64,000 nucleotides of DNA from Anniella stebbinsi. Its lineage: Eukaryota > Chordata > Lepidosauria > Squamata > Anniellidae. The stretch is taken from positions 397,085,154 through 397,149,153 of the forward strand of contig JARDYH010000001.1 in the NCBI GenBank assembly GCA_029215795.1. Reading direction: 5' to 3'. The position numbers and the translations under genes were made by a program. The notes beneath the pieces were generated by a model. The model had not been told where the DNA came from, did not search any database, and was given only the letters and a program-made list of their open reading frames with translations. Positions 22,822-36,000 of this stretch are shown here, piece after piece. Each line of letters opens with the position of its first letter. Position 1 is the stretch's first letter.

Positions 22822-25800
22822 TATCTTTATTTGTATCCCGCCTTTTGCCCAATACTGGGACTCAAGGCAGCTTTACAAAATTAAAACATATACAGTTTAA
22901 AAAGCTATAAATAGAAATATACAAAAGTTAAAAATATATTTAAATTGGTTTCAATATTAAAACATTTCATCATTTAAAATACATATTAAATTTGAAAAAC
23001 CTTAAATATAGATGGAGGTCCACATTATTCACCAAAGGCCTGCCGGAATAAGAAAGTGTTTGCCTGCCTTCAAAAACATGTGAAGGAGGGAGTCAGTCTA
23101 GCTTCCCTGGGAAGGGAGTTCCAGAGCCTTGGAGCAGCCACCGAGAAGGCCCTTTCCCGTGTACCCATCAGGCGTGCCTGAGATGATGGTGAGACTGAGG
23201 GAAAGTTCTAAGGTTCAATCCCCAACTAAGTGGATCTCTTTCTGAGAGCCATGCTTCAGGCACTCTCAAAAGAGGGATTCCAAAATCTGTTGGGGTTTCG
23301 TTCTTTGACTTTTGTTTGTGTTCAGCTGTGTCAGTACAAACAAAACGTGAAGATTACAGGGGCACGTCTTCCATTGCTCACCCCACTCCTGGGGAACTCC
23401 TGCACACACCGGCCTCTCTTACCAATGTTCTGCGCTCATGAGATTTAGGGTTGGCAGCCCAAACTCAGCCGGCTCCTGTTACGGGCTTCCGACTCTACCG
23501 TTCACTCAATAGCTGAAGCAAATGGGGCAAAAGGTTGACCTGCACGTATAAAGCTGTGTCCACATTAACCTCTGTAGCCAGCATTTTTTTAAAAAAATTG
23601 TTGGGTTAAAAAAAAAATAGTTTTGCAGGGAAATTGATAACTTCGGGGGGCGTTCAACAAACAGTGTTTGTGTGATAGTGATCGGATGTATGTGTAAGTA
23701 AAAGGAGTAGGCAACTTGTGGACAAAAGTCGCTGGATCTTTTGGCCTACAACTCCCATCAGGCTTCACCATTGGCTATGCTGGCTAAGACTGATGGGAGT
23801 TGTTGGCCAAAACATCCGGAGGGCCTCACATTGCATACCCGGGATAAGTCGTGCATGTCAGCTGTGCATCCCAGTTGATGATAATGATAATAATAAAAGT
23901 AGTAGTAATAAATTTAAAAGTTGAACAAGTGGAAGAGGGAAGCAACAAAGACCCTGTGCTTCCATGAGCACATCTTTTGGGGTTTTTTTAAAACCCATAT
24001 GATCAGCAGTGGGAAACTGCTGGTAGGGGAAAGAAAGTAAATCTTGGAGGTTGGCTTTAACTCTGCCCTCTGTGTCTGAATGCTGCTTCTGTTTGTCTAA
24101 CCAGCTTGTGCCTTGAAGTTCCTTCATGACAAGAATATCTCCCACTTGGATTTGAAGCCCCAGAACATCCTGCTAAGCTCTTTGGACAAACCTCATCTCA
24201 AGCTGGCAGGTTGGTACAGGGCCAGGGCTTGAATGACCGGCTCTGCGCTTTACTCTGGGAGTTCTTCAGAGTCCCAGGAAAACAGGATTGGTGGTTTCCT
24301 TTGTTTTGGCTGCACCCCTTTTACCTCTTTGTTCATAGCTTGCTTTTCCGTGTTCCAAAGTGGTATACAATATGTAGAAACAAAGTAATTCCCCAGGACA
24401 TGGCGATGGGCACTTGCTTCGACGGCTTAAGAAAGGTTTAGACAAATTGTTCTGCCCCAGGTGGTGGTCTCAGCGAGAGGGGTTCTAGGCAAGAGTTTGG
24501 GTTCCAGCAAAGCAAGGCCCAGTTCCCAGTAAGGCAAAGCTCAGTAGCCAGGAAAAGTTCAGTATCCAGCAAGGCAAGGCAAAGTTCAAGTACCTGACAA
24601 GGCAAAGTAAAGCCAAGCAAAGCCCAGTTTCCAGTAAGGCAAAGTAAAGCCAGGTGAAGTTCAAGTTTCATCCTGGATAACTCCATGTGGCAGGCACTAA
24701 GGCTGAGACTGCATATGCTCAAATGTTGCTTCAGCAACAGACAAACTAGAATTAAACCTCAATCAGGCTTCAGCTCAGTCTGGGTATTTAGTTCTGCCTC
24801 CACCGGGAGCAGCCTGTTCCAGCTAAAGGGGCCTTGCCTGCTTCAGCAACCATTGGTTCTGATGGTGCAGAGGAGACCACAGCTCTTTTAAAACTCTTGC
24901 AGCCCTTATGGAAACCAGCCCAGAAACAGACTTCTTCTCCTGTCTAAAGGCAGGTAATTCCAAAACCGAGGGGCTGCTGCAATGAAAGCCCTGCTACTTG
25001 TTGATACAGCTCTACCGTCTCTCAATGAGAATGTATGAAGCCAGAACTTGATCGCCTGATTGCAACTGCAAAGTAGAAAGCGTGTGCAAATGTGTGAGCT
25101 AGGCGAGAACCTTCCTTGATGATGGACTAGTTATCTACTTGCAAGGACTTTCTATCTTTCATTCATTCATTTTTTAGAGAGGAGAGAGTTCTAAAATGTG
25201 ATTCCCCCACTTGGAATCTTGAGTGGTGCAGGCCATTTTTCCACATCAGAAAACTCTCTCTCTCTCTCTCTCATTTAAATCTTGCCTTTCCTCCAAGGAG
25301 GTTGTGTACATGGTTCTGCTCTTCCCCCAAAAGCCTTGAATTTAAGCTTTCTCATGGTCGCCATTGGCGACAAGGAATTCTATGCAGGCGAGTGCATGGA
25401 ATTCCAGGTGGGTGGGTGAGCGAGCTTGTGGAGGGGCAAAGTGCTCCATCTCTCCTCTGAGCCCAATATAGAAAACAAGTAGGATAACAGGAGGGAAGCC
25501 CCTTGCCACATGCTCAGCATTGAAACGCAGCAAGAGGGACAGAGCTTCCTGTCTTTTTTCTGCCAGCACCCCCAATTTTGCAGGCTAGTGACTTTTGCAA
25601 GCTTATTTACAGAGCTGCTTTAAAACACTTCGCCTCGATCATCTTGTTTCTCCACCGCCACCAGATTTTGGATTTGCTCAGCACATGTCCCCAAGGGATG
25701 AGAAGCATGTGCTCCGTGGGTCACCACTTTACATGGCTCCAGAGATGGTGTGCAGCCGGCAGTACGACGCCCGTGTGGACTTGTGGTCCGTGGGGGTGAT

Positions 25801-28800
25801 TCTCTATGGTAAGCCCTTCTCTGGTTTTGCAGCTGGGTTCCTTAGCAGAGCTGCGCATGTACGCAGCAAATATCAGGAGGATTGTAATAGCGGTGCTAGA
25901 AAATCTCGCGGCCTCTTCAATTGTGGGTGAGTGTTTTGGGGGCAAGGCGCTAGCCATGGGAGGACAGAAGCCGTTGTCTAGTAGAAAAGGGAGGAGGGAC
26001 TTGCAATCATTCCTGATCGCCGACCCGTGATGTAAAATTCTATAAGGTTTGAGATGCTACCAGTGGAGTCTGGTGGCTCCGATGCCAGTGAGGCGGCGAA
26101 TTCCCTCTGCGTTTCAGTCATAACCATTGAGAACTCTATAGGAGCTATTCAAGGTGCCAAGCTATCCCTTGGAGACATGTGAAGCATCTCAGATAGCTCC
26201 TTTAGAGTTCAGACGGAACCCCAGAGTGGATTCACCGCCTCGCTGATGTCGGAGCCGCCAGCCTCCACTGGCAGCTGCTAACAAGGCATCAGGGAACTTG
26301 TAATAACCTCAATTTGAGCATTGAACACTCCAGCTGAATGGAGGGCTGGGTGGTGAAAATTCCCCACAGGGATGCTAGTCGCCATGGTGCATGTAACTCT
26401 AATCTTGTTTTGTGTGTGTGTGTGTGTGTGTGTCTTCTCTAGAAACCCTGTTTGGTCGGCCGCCTTTTGCCTCCAGGTCATTCACTGAGCTAGAGGAGAA
26501 GATCCGGAGCAATCAGCCCATTGAGGTAATATTGCAGCTGTTGGGAGGTGGGTACCAAGGAGGGAGAGCAAATGTGGGGTCGTGGAAGGAAAGCATCTCC
26601 ATTGCTCCTGGGTCACCCTCCTGTCCAGTCTTCACTAGCCATTTCCCGACTGGCTGGCAACGCGTTGACAGAGACAGAAGAATTGCAAGGGACGGACAAG
26701 AATTCCCTCTCCCCAGTGTGCCCATCTTTCTCTGAGTGGCTCCGCTTCTCCCAATTCCACCAAGCAGTTTCAAGATGTGTGGAGAAGCAGGAAGATGGGA
26801 CAGTCGGAGCAGAAGGCGGGCGAGATCTCTCAGGAGGGCCATATTCACCTCAGGGGCTGCTTGTTGCCGACCCCTGAACCTAGCACCCGCACAGAGCCAG
26901 GAGGATGTAGGTGTGACCCTCCAGAATGGAGGTGCGTTGCTTTCTGAAGCTTCCCTGTCCCCACCCCTCCGACAGCCAACAGTTTGGAAGTCTGCTGTCC
27001 TGGTTCCATTGGTTCCATAGCCTCCCCACCCCCCCACCCAGAGCTCCACACAGGCGATTTAGTGCAGTCTCGCTATGCCGGGTGTGCGGATTTGCAGCAC
27101 AGTACTCACATGATGCCATGCCTGTCCTGCTGACATCCCGCCTCTTCCCCAGCCTTTCCTAGAATGCTAAAAGTCTGGATTATTTTCCCTAAGTGCATTT
27201 AACTCACCCTAAGCCTCCGTATAGTTTTAAAGGAACTGGGGGCTTGAATGGATTGCATCAGGTCCTGGCAGGGAAAAGCGATCTCTCCCAGCAGCCATCT
27301 CCAAGCCTCAATATCAAACCAAACCTTGCATCCCAGGCTCAAATGCCTTTTTTAACATCATACCACAGCCGAATCTCTGCAGGGATAGGATTGTACTCCC
27401 TCGATACCTCTAAAAAGCTAGACTAAAGAGTCCTTCAATTTTTGCCCGGCTGAAAGGCAGTCTGGTTGAAGTGCTTATCTGACAGGACCTGACTGGAGGG
27501 AGAAAGAGAAGGGGAGGGGTGGGTGGGGTGGAGCCAAAGAGCAAAGGGGTGAAAGCATCATAAGCTTGATGTGCTTCTGCCTCAGAGGTAAAAAAACGCA
27601 GAGGCAAACCAGGAGGTGAGGATTAGGTGTGATGGAGGTCACACACATACACATCTAATAGCCCAGCAAGTGGTGCCTTGTTTTCTTGGGCATGAAAGCG
27701 TGCAAGAATTCCAATGAAAACCACCTGAATTTGTTTTGGCGTGCAAATCAATCAATCAATAGAGTTTAGATTCTCCTTATTTTATTTGTTTGCTTGCAGG
27801 GAAGGGTAGGTCAAGCAACGTTCTGAAACGTTACCACATTTCAGATTCGTTGAGCTCTAAAGTTTCGTTCAGTTCTAAAACATGTCCTTTTCCTTTCTGC
27901 TCCCCCAGTGCCAACGTTTAGATTGTAAGCTCCTCGGGGCAAGCACCTTTTCCTTCCTTTATGGCTCTTTTGGATGCTATATAAATACATACTGTTGTGA
28001 GTCAGTTAAGATAGAGATGAAGAACAGCTGAGCCAGGGACTGTTTGGGGCATGACACTTCAATAGAAGCTGGGCTTCAGGCCAGCTGACGCTAATTGCTC
28101 ATCAGTCCACGTCCCATAAAAGTCTGGCCAGAACACAGCCAAAGGGCTGAAAGCAATGACTGTCTTGGATTTCTGTGGCTTTGGTCTGTGCTTCTCAGCT
28201 TCATGCTTTGGATTCAAGCCTTGATTCTGACCATTGGATTGTGTCTTGACTATTCTCTTGCGTGTTCCTGAAACCTTGGATTTGCCCAAATGTATCCTGA
28301 CCCTGTGGACCGCATTCTTGACTACTCTTCAATGCCTTGTGATTACACTACTGTTATCTGGACTTAGAACAGCTACTTCGGCTTTTGACTGACGGACTGG
28401 ATTACTGACCTCGGACCTGGACATTCCTAAGTGGCATCCTTGAAACATGACACATACATACATACATACATAAATGTGGTTGCTGTTCGCAACCATCCCC
28501 ATAATCTCTTGCCGTAAATGTGGCTGCTTCCACAAGGTATCCCCAACCCCCCAATACACGCACACACTCCCAGTTTAGAGCCATGGTTGTTCAAGGGGGT
28601 CACTGTCCTTTGAATCTCACCTGTGTCCTATCTCTCTGCCTCACCTTCCTTTCCTAGCTCCCGAGTCGCCCCCGGCTCTCCCCGGAATGCCGAGACCTCC
28701 TGCAGCGCCTCCTGAAGAGGGACCCCCGTCAGCGCATCTCCTTCAAGGACTTCTTCACTCATGCTTTTGTGGACATGGAGCACATGCCTAGCGCGGAGAG

Positions 28801-31800
28801 CCTGGGCAAGGCAGTGAGTGCAAACGCCGCTAGGAGAGCGCTGAGTCATGACAAATCAGTGGAGTCCAGTGGCTCTGATGTTGGGGTGTGTGCGTGTGAA
28901 TCCATTCCAGGTTTCAGTCGCAACCAGACAGAGCTCTAAAGGTGCGCCTTGGATGGCTCCTTTAGAGTTCTGACTAGTTGTGGCGGAAACCCAGAGCGGA
29001 TTCATGGCCTTCCCTGACCTCGGAGCCACCAGCTTCCACTGCCACTTATTAATTGCCGCCATATTTCTTGGCCTCCATAAACATCGACTGGTTTGTACAT
29101 TCAAGTAACATCAGTGGTTATGGGGGCCTGTGTGGGTGAGGTGTCTTGGCGTGGGGTGGGCTAGGGGCAGGGAGGAGAATGCAAAGCTGTGTTCCATCTT
29201 AGGAGGGGAGGTTTCTCTGGGGCAGGGGATATAGGCAGCATCTCTCCCTGCCCCTCCTCCAAACATTTCCCCCCAAAGACAGTCTGTCATCCCTTTCTTC
29301 TCCGTTCCCTCTCACATTCTGCTTTCTCTCCGCAGACTTCTCTCGTCACAGAAGCTGTGAAGAAGGACCAGGAAGGAGATGCCGCGGCTGCCCTCTCTCT
29401 GTATTCCAAGGCTCTGGAGTACTTCGTCCCTGCCTTGCGGTGTGAGTGGCCCACCCGCCATTTTCTTTCCCCACGCTTCCCTTCCTTCCGCTTTCCCTCC
29501 CTCCAAAGCAGGGGTGCAAAACATGCGGCCCCCCCAAGCCACTTCTGGCAGCCCACCAGACTCCTCCCTCACTGCATCTGCCGCCCAAATTATCCTGGTG
29601 ACACTGCCTGGGATTCCCCTTGCTAGTGCTTGCAAGGGGAACCCATCCTTGGTTCTGTGTTGTGATCGAAGGATCTTCTCGTCATACTAGAACTCGGGGT
29701 CATCCCATGATTGGTGGAAGATTCCGGACAGATAAAAGGAAAGACTTTTCACACGATGGAATTCGGTACCCCAAGTTGTAGTAATGGCCACCAATTTGGA
29801 TGGCTTTAAAAGGGGGTCAGACAAATTCCTGGAGGAGAAGGTGATCCATGGTTACTAGTCCTGATGGCCATGTGGTACCTCCAGTAGTAGAGGCAATATG
29901 CCTATGTGCACCAGTTGCTGGGGAACATGGGCAGGAGGGTGCTGTTGCACTCCTGTCCTGCTTGTGGGTTTTCCATGGGCGGCTGGTTGGCCACTTGTGT
30001 GAACAGAGTGCTGGACTAGATGGGCCCTGGGTCTGATCCAGCAGGGCTCTTCTGATGTTCTTCTGTAAGGGGTTCCCTAGCTAGCACTAGCCGGTTAACC
30101 CCGTCCTCATTTCCTACCTCTCAGAAGTGATAGGAGATAAGAAAAAGGTTTCTTCACTAGTGCCGGCAAGTTAACCCCTTCCTGGCCTCCAATTAGAGAT
30201 AATGGTGTGTGCGTGCATGCATGTGTATGCCTGTGAACGCATCGGTGTGCCATGGCAGTGGGGAGCAAGCCAGGTTGTTGAACACTGCTTCCCAGGATCC
30301 TAAAAGGCCCATTGGCAGATTTAACTAAAGGAAGTAACCTTTGGGTACCCCAAACCCAGCTGCCCAGACTGATGAAGAGCATCCCGTTCCCAGTGGTTTT
30401 GTTCAACTGGGATAATGTTCATTTTCCTTCATTGACTTACAGAGTTGGAAGGGTACTTGGAGGGCATCTAGCTGTCTGGGGGATGCTAGGAATCATAGAA
30501 TAGTGGAGTTGGCCTATAAGGCCTGCTCAATGCAGGAATCCACCTTAAAGCATACCTGTCCAGCTACCTCTAGCGTGAGAGAGCCCACAACCTCCCTGGG
30601 TCATTGGTTCCATGGTCGTACTGCTCTAACAATCAGGAAGCTTTTCCTGACGTCCAGCCGGAATCTGGCTTCCTGTAACTCGAGCCCCCTATTCCGTGTC
30701 CTGCACTCTGGGATGATCAAGAAGAGTTCCTGGCCCTCCAATGCATCTGGAGTTGTAGTCCAGTGCATCTGGAGGGTACCAGGTTGTGGAAAGCTGGTCT
30801 AGACCGACCCCATGCTGACTCTATTGACTCTGCCCTTTTGTGTAAGACGCCTGCCTGTCTGTCTTGTCTCCCTCAGATGAGATTGATGCCCGCAGGAAGG
30901 AAGCGCTCAGGTCCAAGGTGGGTCGACGGTTCTACCCTTCAACCGGTGGGAGGGCTGGACTGTGTGACCTCTGGGGTCGGAGTATTGAGTGGGCTGAAAT
31001 GGGATTGTAGGCAGGACGCATGAGCTCCTGGCAAGGACGTAGTCACTCTGGGTGTGCAGGGAAGGCGAAAACAACATGCACTTTATTCCAATGTGCTTTC
31101 AGATCCAGAAGTGGCAACGGAAGACGTGTGGGTTACTCCCACTTCCTCTGTTCCTCCTTCACGGGAATAGCTGAACAAACCCATCATTAATATTGATGTG
31201 TGTGGGGTGGTACAAATGGAAGAAGGCAGTTTCTCTTTATTTCCTAGCGAATGGGCCCATCTTTTCATGGGCTGGATACAGCAAAGGCGTCAAGCAAACT
31301 TGCACTGCTTTCCATGCTGGCTGGGGATTGCTGGGAGCTGTAGGATTCCCCCCCCCCCCCCCCGTCTAAACATTCATAGGACTGTGCCCTTAAAGGCTTA
31401 TTCATTATATCCCGGCAAAAGCGCCTGCATTTTAAAGCCAACTTTTCTGATTCAAGTTGTGTGTTTCTGATGCACCAATTCGTGGGAGCTAACCATGCAA
31501 TCCTATGCCTATCCGCTCATTTTGGCCTACGCTTGGGTTAGTGAGTATACGCAAGAGTAGGCAGTCTGGCATCTGGATGTTCAGTCCTAGTTGAACATCT
31601 GCCAGGGTTGAACACGCTCAAAAGATGCACGTCTGAAACTGGCAGTTCGCTTTTGAGTTTCGTGCTATTTCCCCCTCATTTAGGTGAGCCAATACGTCTC
31701 ACGGGCAGAACAGCTCAAGGTGCTGGTTACTTCCAACAACAAAACCCTCTTGCAGCAGGGCTGTCCTGCTAGGGACATCTTAAAAGGTAAGTTGCCAGGG

Positions 31801-32898
31801 CAGAGGATGTACTTTGCTCTTTTTGCTACCTAGAACGATTTCGTGCCTCTGATGGGATTGAGTTTTAAAGGAGCCTTCCCTGAACGCTGGTTTCCAGGTG
31901 TGTGTGTGTGCATGTGGACTACAACTTCCACCATCCCCAGCCACGAGGGCTGGGGTGATGGGTCTCGTAGCCCAAACACAGACCTGGAAAGCACTGCTCG
32001 AAAGGTCACTGCTTTCCAACATATTGGAGAGGTTTCTTTGGCCACCAGGGGGCGCAACTCGACAGCCGCTGAGGGTGTCTTGTGCCGTATTTACTGTGCT
32101 AGCAGAACCATCCCAAAAGAACGTGAGGTTTTGTCTTTTCCCGACAAACCCAATATCTCTTGTTCTGATGTGTGTGTGTTATTCCCAACTAGCTTGAGTA
32201 GGATTTCAAGAAGCATTCCCTTTCCATTGGCTTTCACCAAACGCCCTCATTTATGGATTGCTTATTGCACATTTTCTCTGCTCTTCCCGTTTTAAGGATA
32301 GGCAAGTAGAGGCTGGTTGTGACATAACCCAGACATCTAGCCTATGTCAGGCCTAAAACCTTTCTCAATGAAATCCCAGGATTTGTTTGTTTTTAACTTT
32401 GCAGGGAGGGTTTTTTAGTTTTATTTTACACACAGGAGAACTTTGAAAAAAAATGCAGTCTGGAGTGGTACAGTCTGCTGTACCTGGTCAGGACTCTACC
32501 ACCTCACTTAGCTTCTCATGTAGACCGTGCCCTGCATCCTATGCAACTTGGCTCACGCTTCTTTTCCATTCTGTTCCAGAGATGTCCAAGGACAAACCTC
32601 ACCTGTACGCCGCTCTGGAGGTGGCATCTGCTGCAGTAGCTAAGGTCTGTGTGTAGTTTGCATTCGCATTTCCTCCTTCTTGCTTGTTTAAAGGAGCCCC
32701 CCATTTCCTGCCTGTGACAAATCCTCTCTCTGTCTGTGTTCTAGGAGGAGGAGGGTAGAGATGACTGTGAAACTCTTGATCTGTACCAGCAGAGCCTGGG
32801 TGAATTGCTGCTAATGTTAGCTGGTAAGGAGAGGCTTGTGGTGGGATGGCAGGCGAGGGGTGGTTTTTGTGGGGACAACATGTTTCTTGTGAGGGATG

Positions 32899-32958
<60 letters not shown>

Positions 32959-32999
32959 AAGAAAAATGGGTGGTAGAGAGAGAGAAAGAAAAGAGGGTG

Positions 33000-33035
<36 letters not shown>

Positions 33036-36000
33036 GGGTGGTAGAGAGACAGAAAGAAAAGGGGGTGGCAGAGAGTGAAAGAGAGAGAACCTTGGATGGC
33101 TCCTTTAAAGTTCTGACCGCTTCTGACTGAATCCCAGAGTGGATTTACTGCCCACTGACATTGGATCCACCAGTCTTCACTGGATTGGGATCTTCTGGTA
33201 GCTCTCTGGGGGGGTTGCAGTAAATTGGTGAGGGTTCCTGACTCCCGGCTGTTTAACGATTTCGCTGCAGGTCTTCAAGGAGAGTCTGCTGACGCTGTAG
33301 ATTTGCTGCATCAAACAGGGCCTTGGACTCGGTGTCCTCCATGTACAACCCACCTCCAGCTCTGTGATTCTGTCCAGCAGATAATAAACTTACAGTAAAG
33401 GCCACTGGATAGAATTCTTAAAACCAAGAGACTGTAAAATCAGGCTTGTGGGTCCCTGATCGACAGCTGGTTGTCCCATGTGTGAACAGAACGCTGGACT
33501 AGATGGACCCTTGGTCTGATCCAGCAGGGCTCTTCTTACATTCTTATGGAGTGTCGTTCTAGCAGTGACTAATGCTAGTAATATTGTGGAAAGGGGTCTT
33601 CGTCTTTAGAGGCAGTGTACCAGATGCTAGAGATAAAGTGGGCTACCTCCATCATGCCTTATTCAAGAGCCATTTGACTGTCTACTCTTGGGCAAAGTGC
33701 CTGTGGACTTTTGACCCAATCCACCATGTTAATTCTTCTACCTTTATACATTCTAATGCAAGCACCCCTTTTTTCCTCCCTATTCTCCAGCTGAGCCTGC
33801 AGGAAGAAGACGGGAGCTACTACATGCAGAGGTGTGTATCTGGTCTGCCAACTGAAACTGTACTTATTTCTTTGCTTCTGTTGTAAATAGAGATGACAAG
33901 GCTTGCAGAGGGGTGGGTGGGTGCAGGGACTGGAGGGAAAAACAGAAAAAGAATTGGATCCCTCCCCCACCAAATTTTCAAAAAATCCCAGGGACAAATA
34001 GTTTAAAAACAAACAAACTTGGTTGCAGCCTTCCTGCCATTTATTCTCAGTTTTCCCCCAGGCCTTCACATCTGTAGTTGCAATGTAGAGAGGGGAGTCC
34101 TCTAGTATACCATGGATAATCAGTGTGCCAAAGCCAAGAATGAAACGAGGATGATCAGGGTGCAAGACACGGAATAATGGGCTCAAGTTGCAGGAAGCCA
34201 GATTCTGGCTGGACATCAGGCAAAACTTCCTGACTGTTAGAGCAGTACGACAATGGAAGCGATGACCTAGGGAGGTCGTGGGCTCTCCCATACTAGAGGC
34301 CTTCAAGAGGCAGCTGGACAGCCATCTGTCAGGTATGCTTTAAGGTGGATTCCTGCAATGAGCAGTGGGTTGGACTCAATCACCTGATAGGCTCCTTCCA
34401 ACTCTACCATTCTATGATTATATTCCCTGAACATGGGAACTGTAGTCTGCCTTTCTTCGTGGAACTCCCAAGTGCTGTATGTGAGAGTGTGCAGGTGGTC
34501 TCCCATCCAGGTCCCGGCCAGGCTGAGGCCGACTTAGCTACAGCAAAGTTGCTGCGCCACCTGCCTTTCAGCCATGCCCTTATTTGAGTGGGGGCTGCTG
34601 TGCCTGTTTCTCCTAAGCTGACAGCACGTATGAGCAACAGCTTGGGTTTTGTCTTGGCAGATCCAGATGCTGATGGGCCGAGCGGAATATCTGAAAGAAC
34701 AGATCAAGGTAGGGAAGAACAGTGCGGGGATGGGTCCGGGCTTTATGTGGGCTGCAAGGTAGGGGTACACCTGGACAACACCTGAACAGCAGCGGAGGTT
34801 TGGCGAAGACAGAGTATGAAAATAATTATGGGGGCTGGGGATATCTGAGGCGTGGTAGGTCCTGAGCAGCTTTCCCCAACCTGGGGCCCTGCAGATGTTT
34901 TGGACTACAACTCCTAGCATTCCTGGCCACTGGCCAGGCAGGCTGGAGCTGCTGGGATCTAAAGCCCAAAACATCTGGAAGGCTGCAGGTTGAGGAAAGC
35001 TGGTCTGGGAGTATGGTTCCCATTTTGGGTCGTGCGCTCAAATCCTGGACAAGTCCAATATTTTCCCTGTTCAGAGACCATATGCCAGCTTCTGGGGGGA
35101 AATTGCCTTGTTCCCCTCTTATCTGGCTTCCTGGATCATCAAGCTGGTCAGCGTATGGAACAGAACGCTGGACTAAATGGACTCTCGGTCTGGTCTAGCA
35201 GGCATCTTCTTACATCCCTGTTTGCCATGATCGTTAAATAGAACTTCCATGTTCCGAGGCAGTTTACCACTTAATACTAGTTGCTGGAGGCTTGAGGGAG
35301 CCTCAGAGGGGAAGGGCTATTGCCTTCATGGCTCCCCAGGCCGAGCTGGTTGTCCTCTTTTGGAAACAGGGTACTGGGCTCAGTGAATTTTGGGTCTGAT
35401 CCAGCAGAGCTCTTCTTATGTCAGCCTTTCCCAGTATGGGTCCCTCCAGCTCTTTCGACCTCCAAACTCCCATTATCCCCAACCACTGACCCTGCTAGCT
35501 GGAGCTGATGGGAGTTGTCAGCCGAAACATCTGGTGGGACCCAGCTCGAGGAAGGCTGCCCTAGATAAAGCCTCGACATACCCACAGCTACACTTAATCG
35601 TAGTAGCTAAGAATGGAGCCTCCCATTCCAGATGCAATCTACCTTTAGTTTCAAGCTGTTGGGGAGCAACAGCTGTGGAGGGATGTTGAGTTTCTGGTTG
35701 GTCATTGTGGGAAAGGGGATGCCAGACGACATGCACCTTTGGTCTGATAAAACAGGACTCTTTTTATGTCCTTATAAAGATCAGGGGAACTAACCGGTCT
35801 CTTCCTTTCGCTGCAGATGAAGGAATCTCAATGGGAAGCCGAGTCTCTTGGCAAGGAGGGCATGTCGGATTCCGTCAGAAGCTGTGAGTGCCGTGCTTTT
35901 CCTTAACCAGTCCCATGTGCGGTCCGCTGGCACCTGGTTCCTCTTAACACCAGTGGTGGCTCGTAGCTCCCGTTTCAGTGGAGCTGTGAATCCATTCAGG

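Noticed and set aside
33659..34306. 215-codon minus-strand frame in ULK3 introns
   Set aside because: It overlaps ULK3 exon 13 antisense and is largely a reversed CR1 3' UTR.
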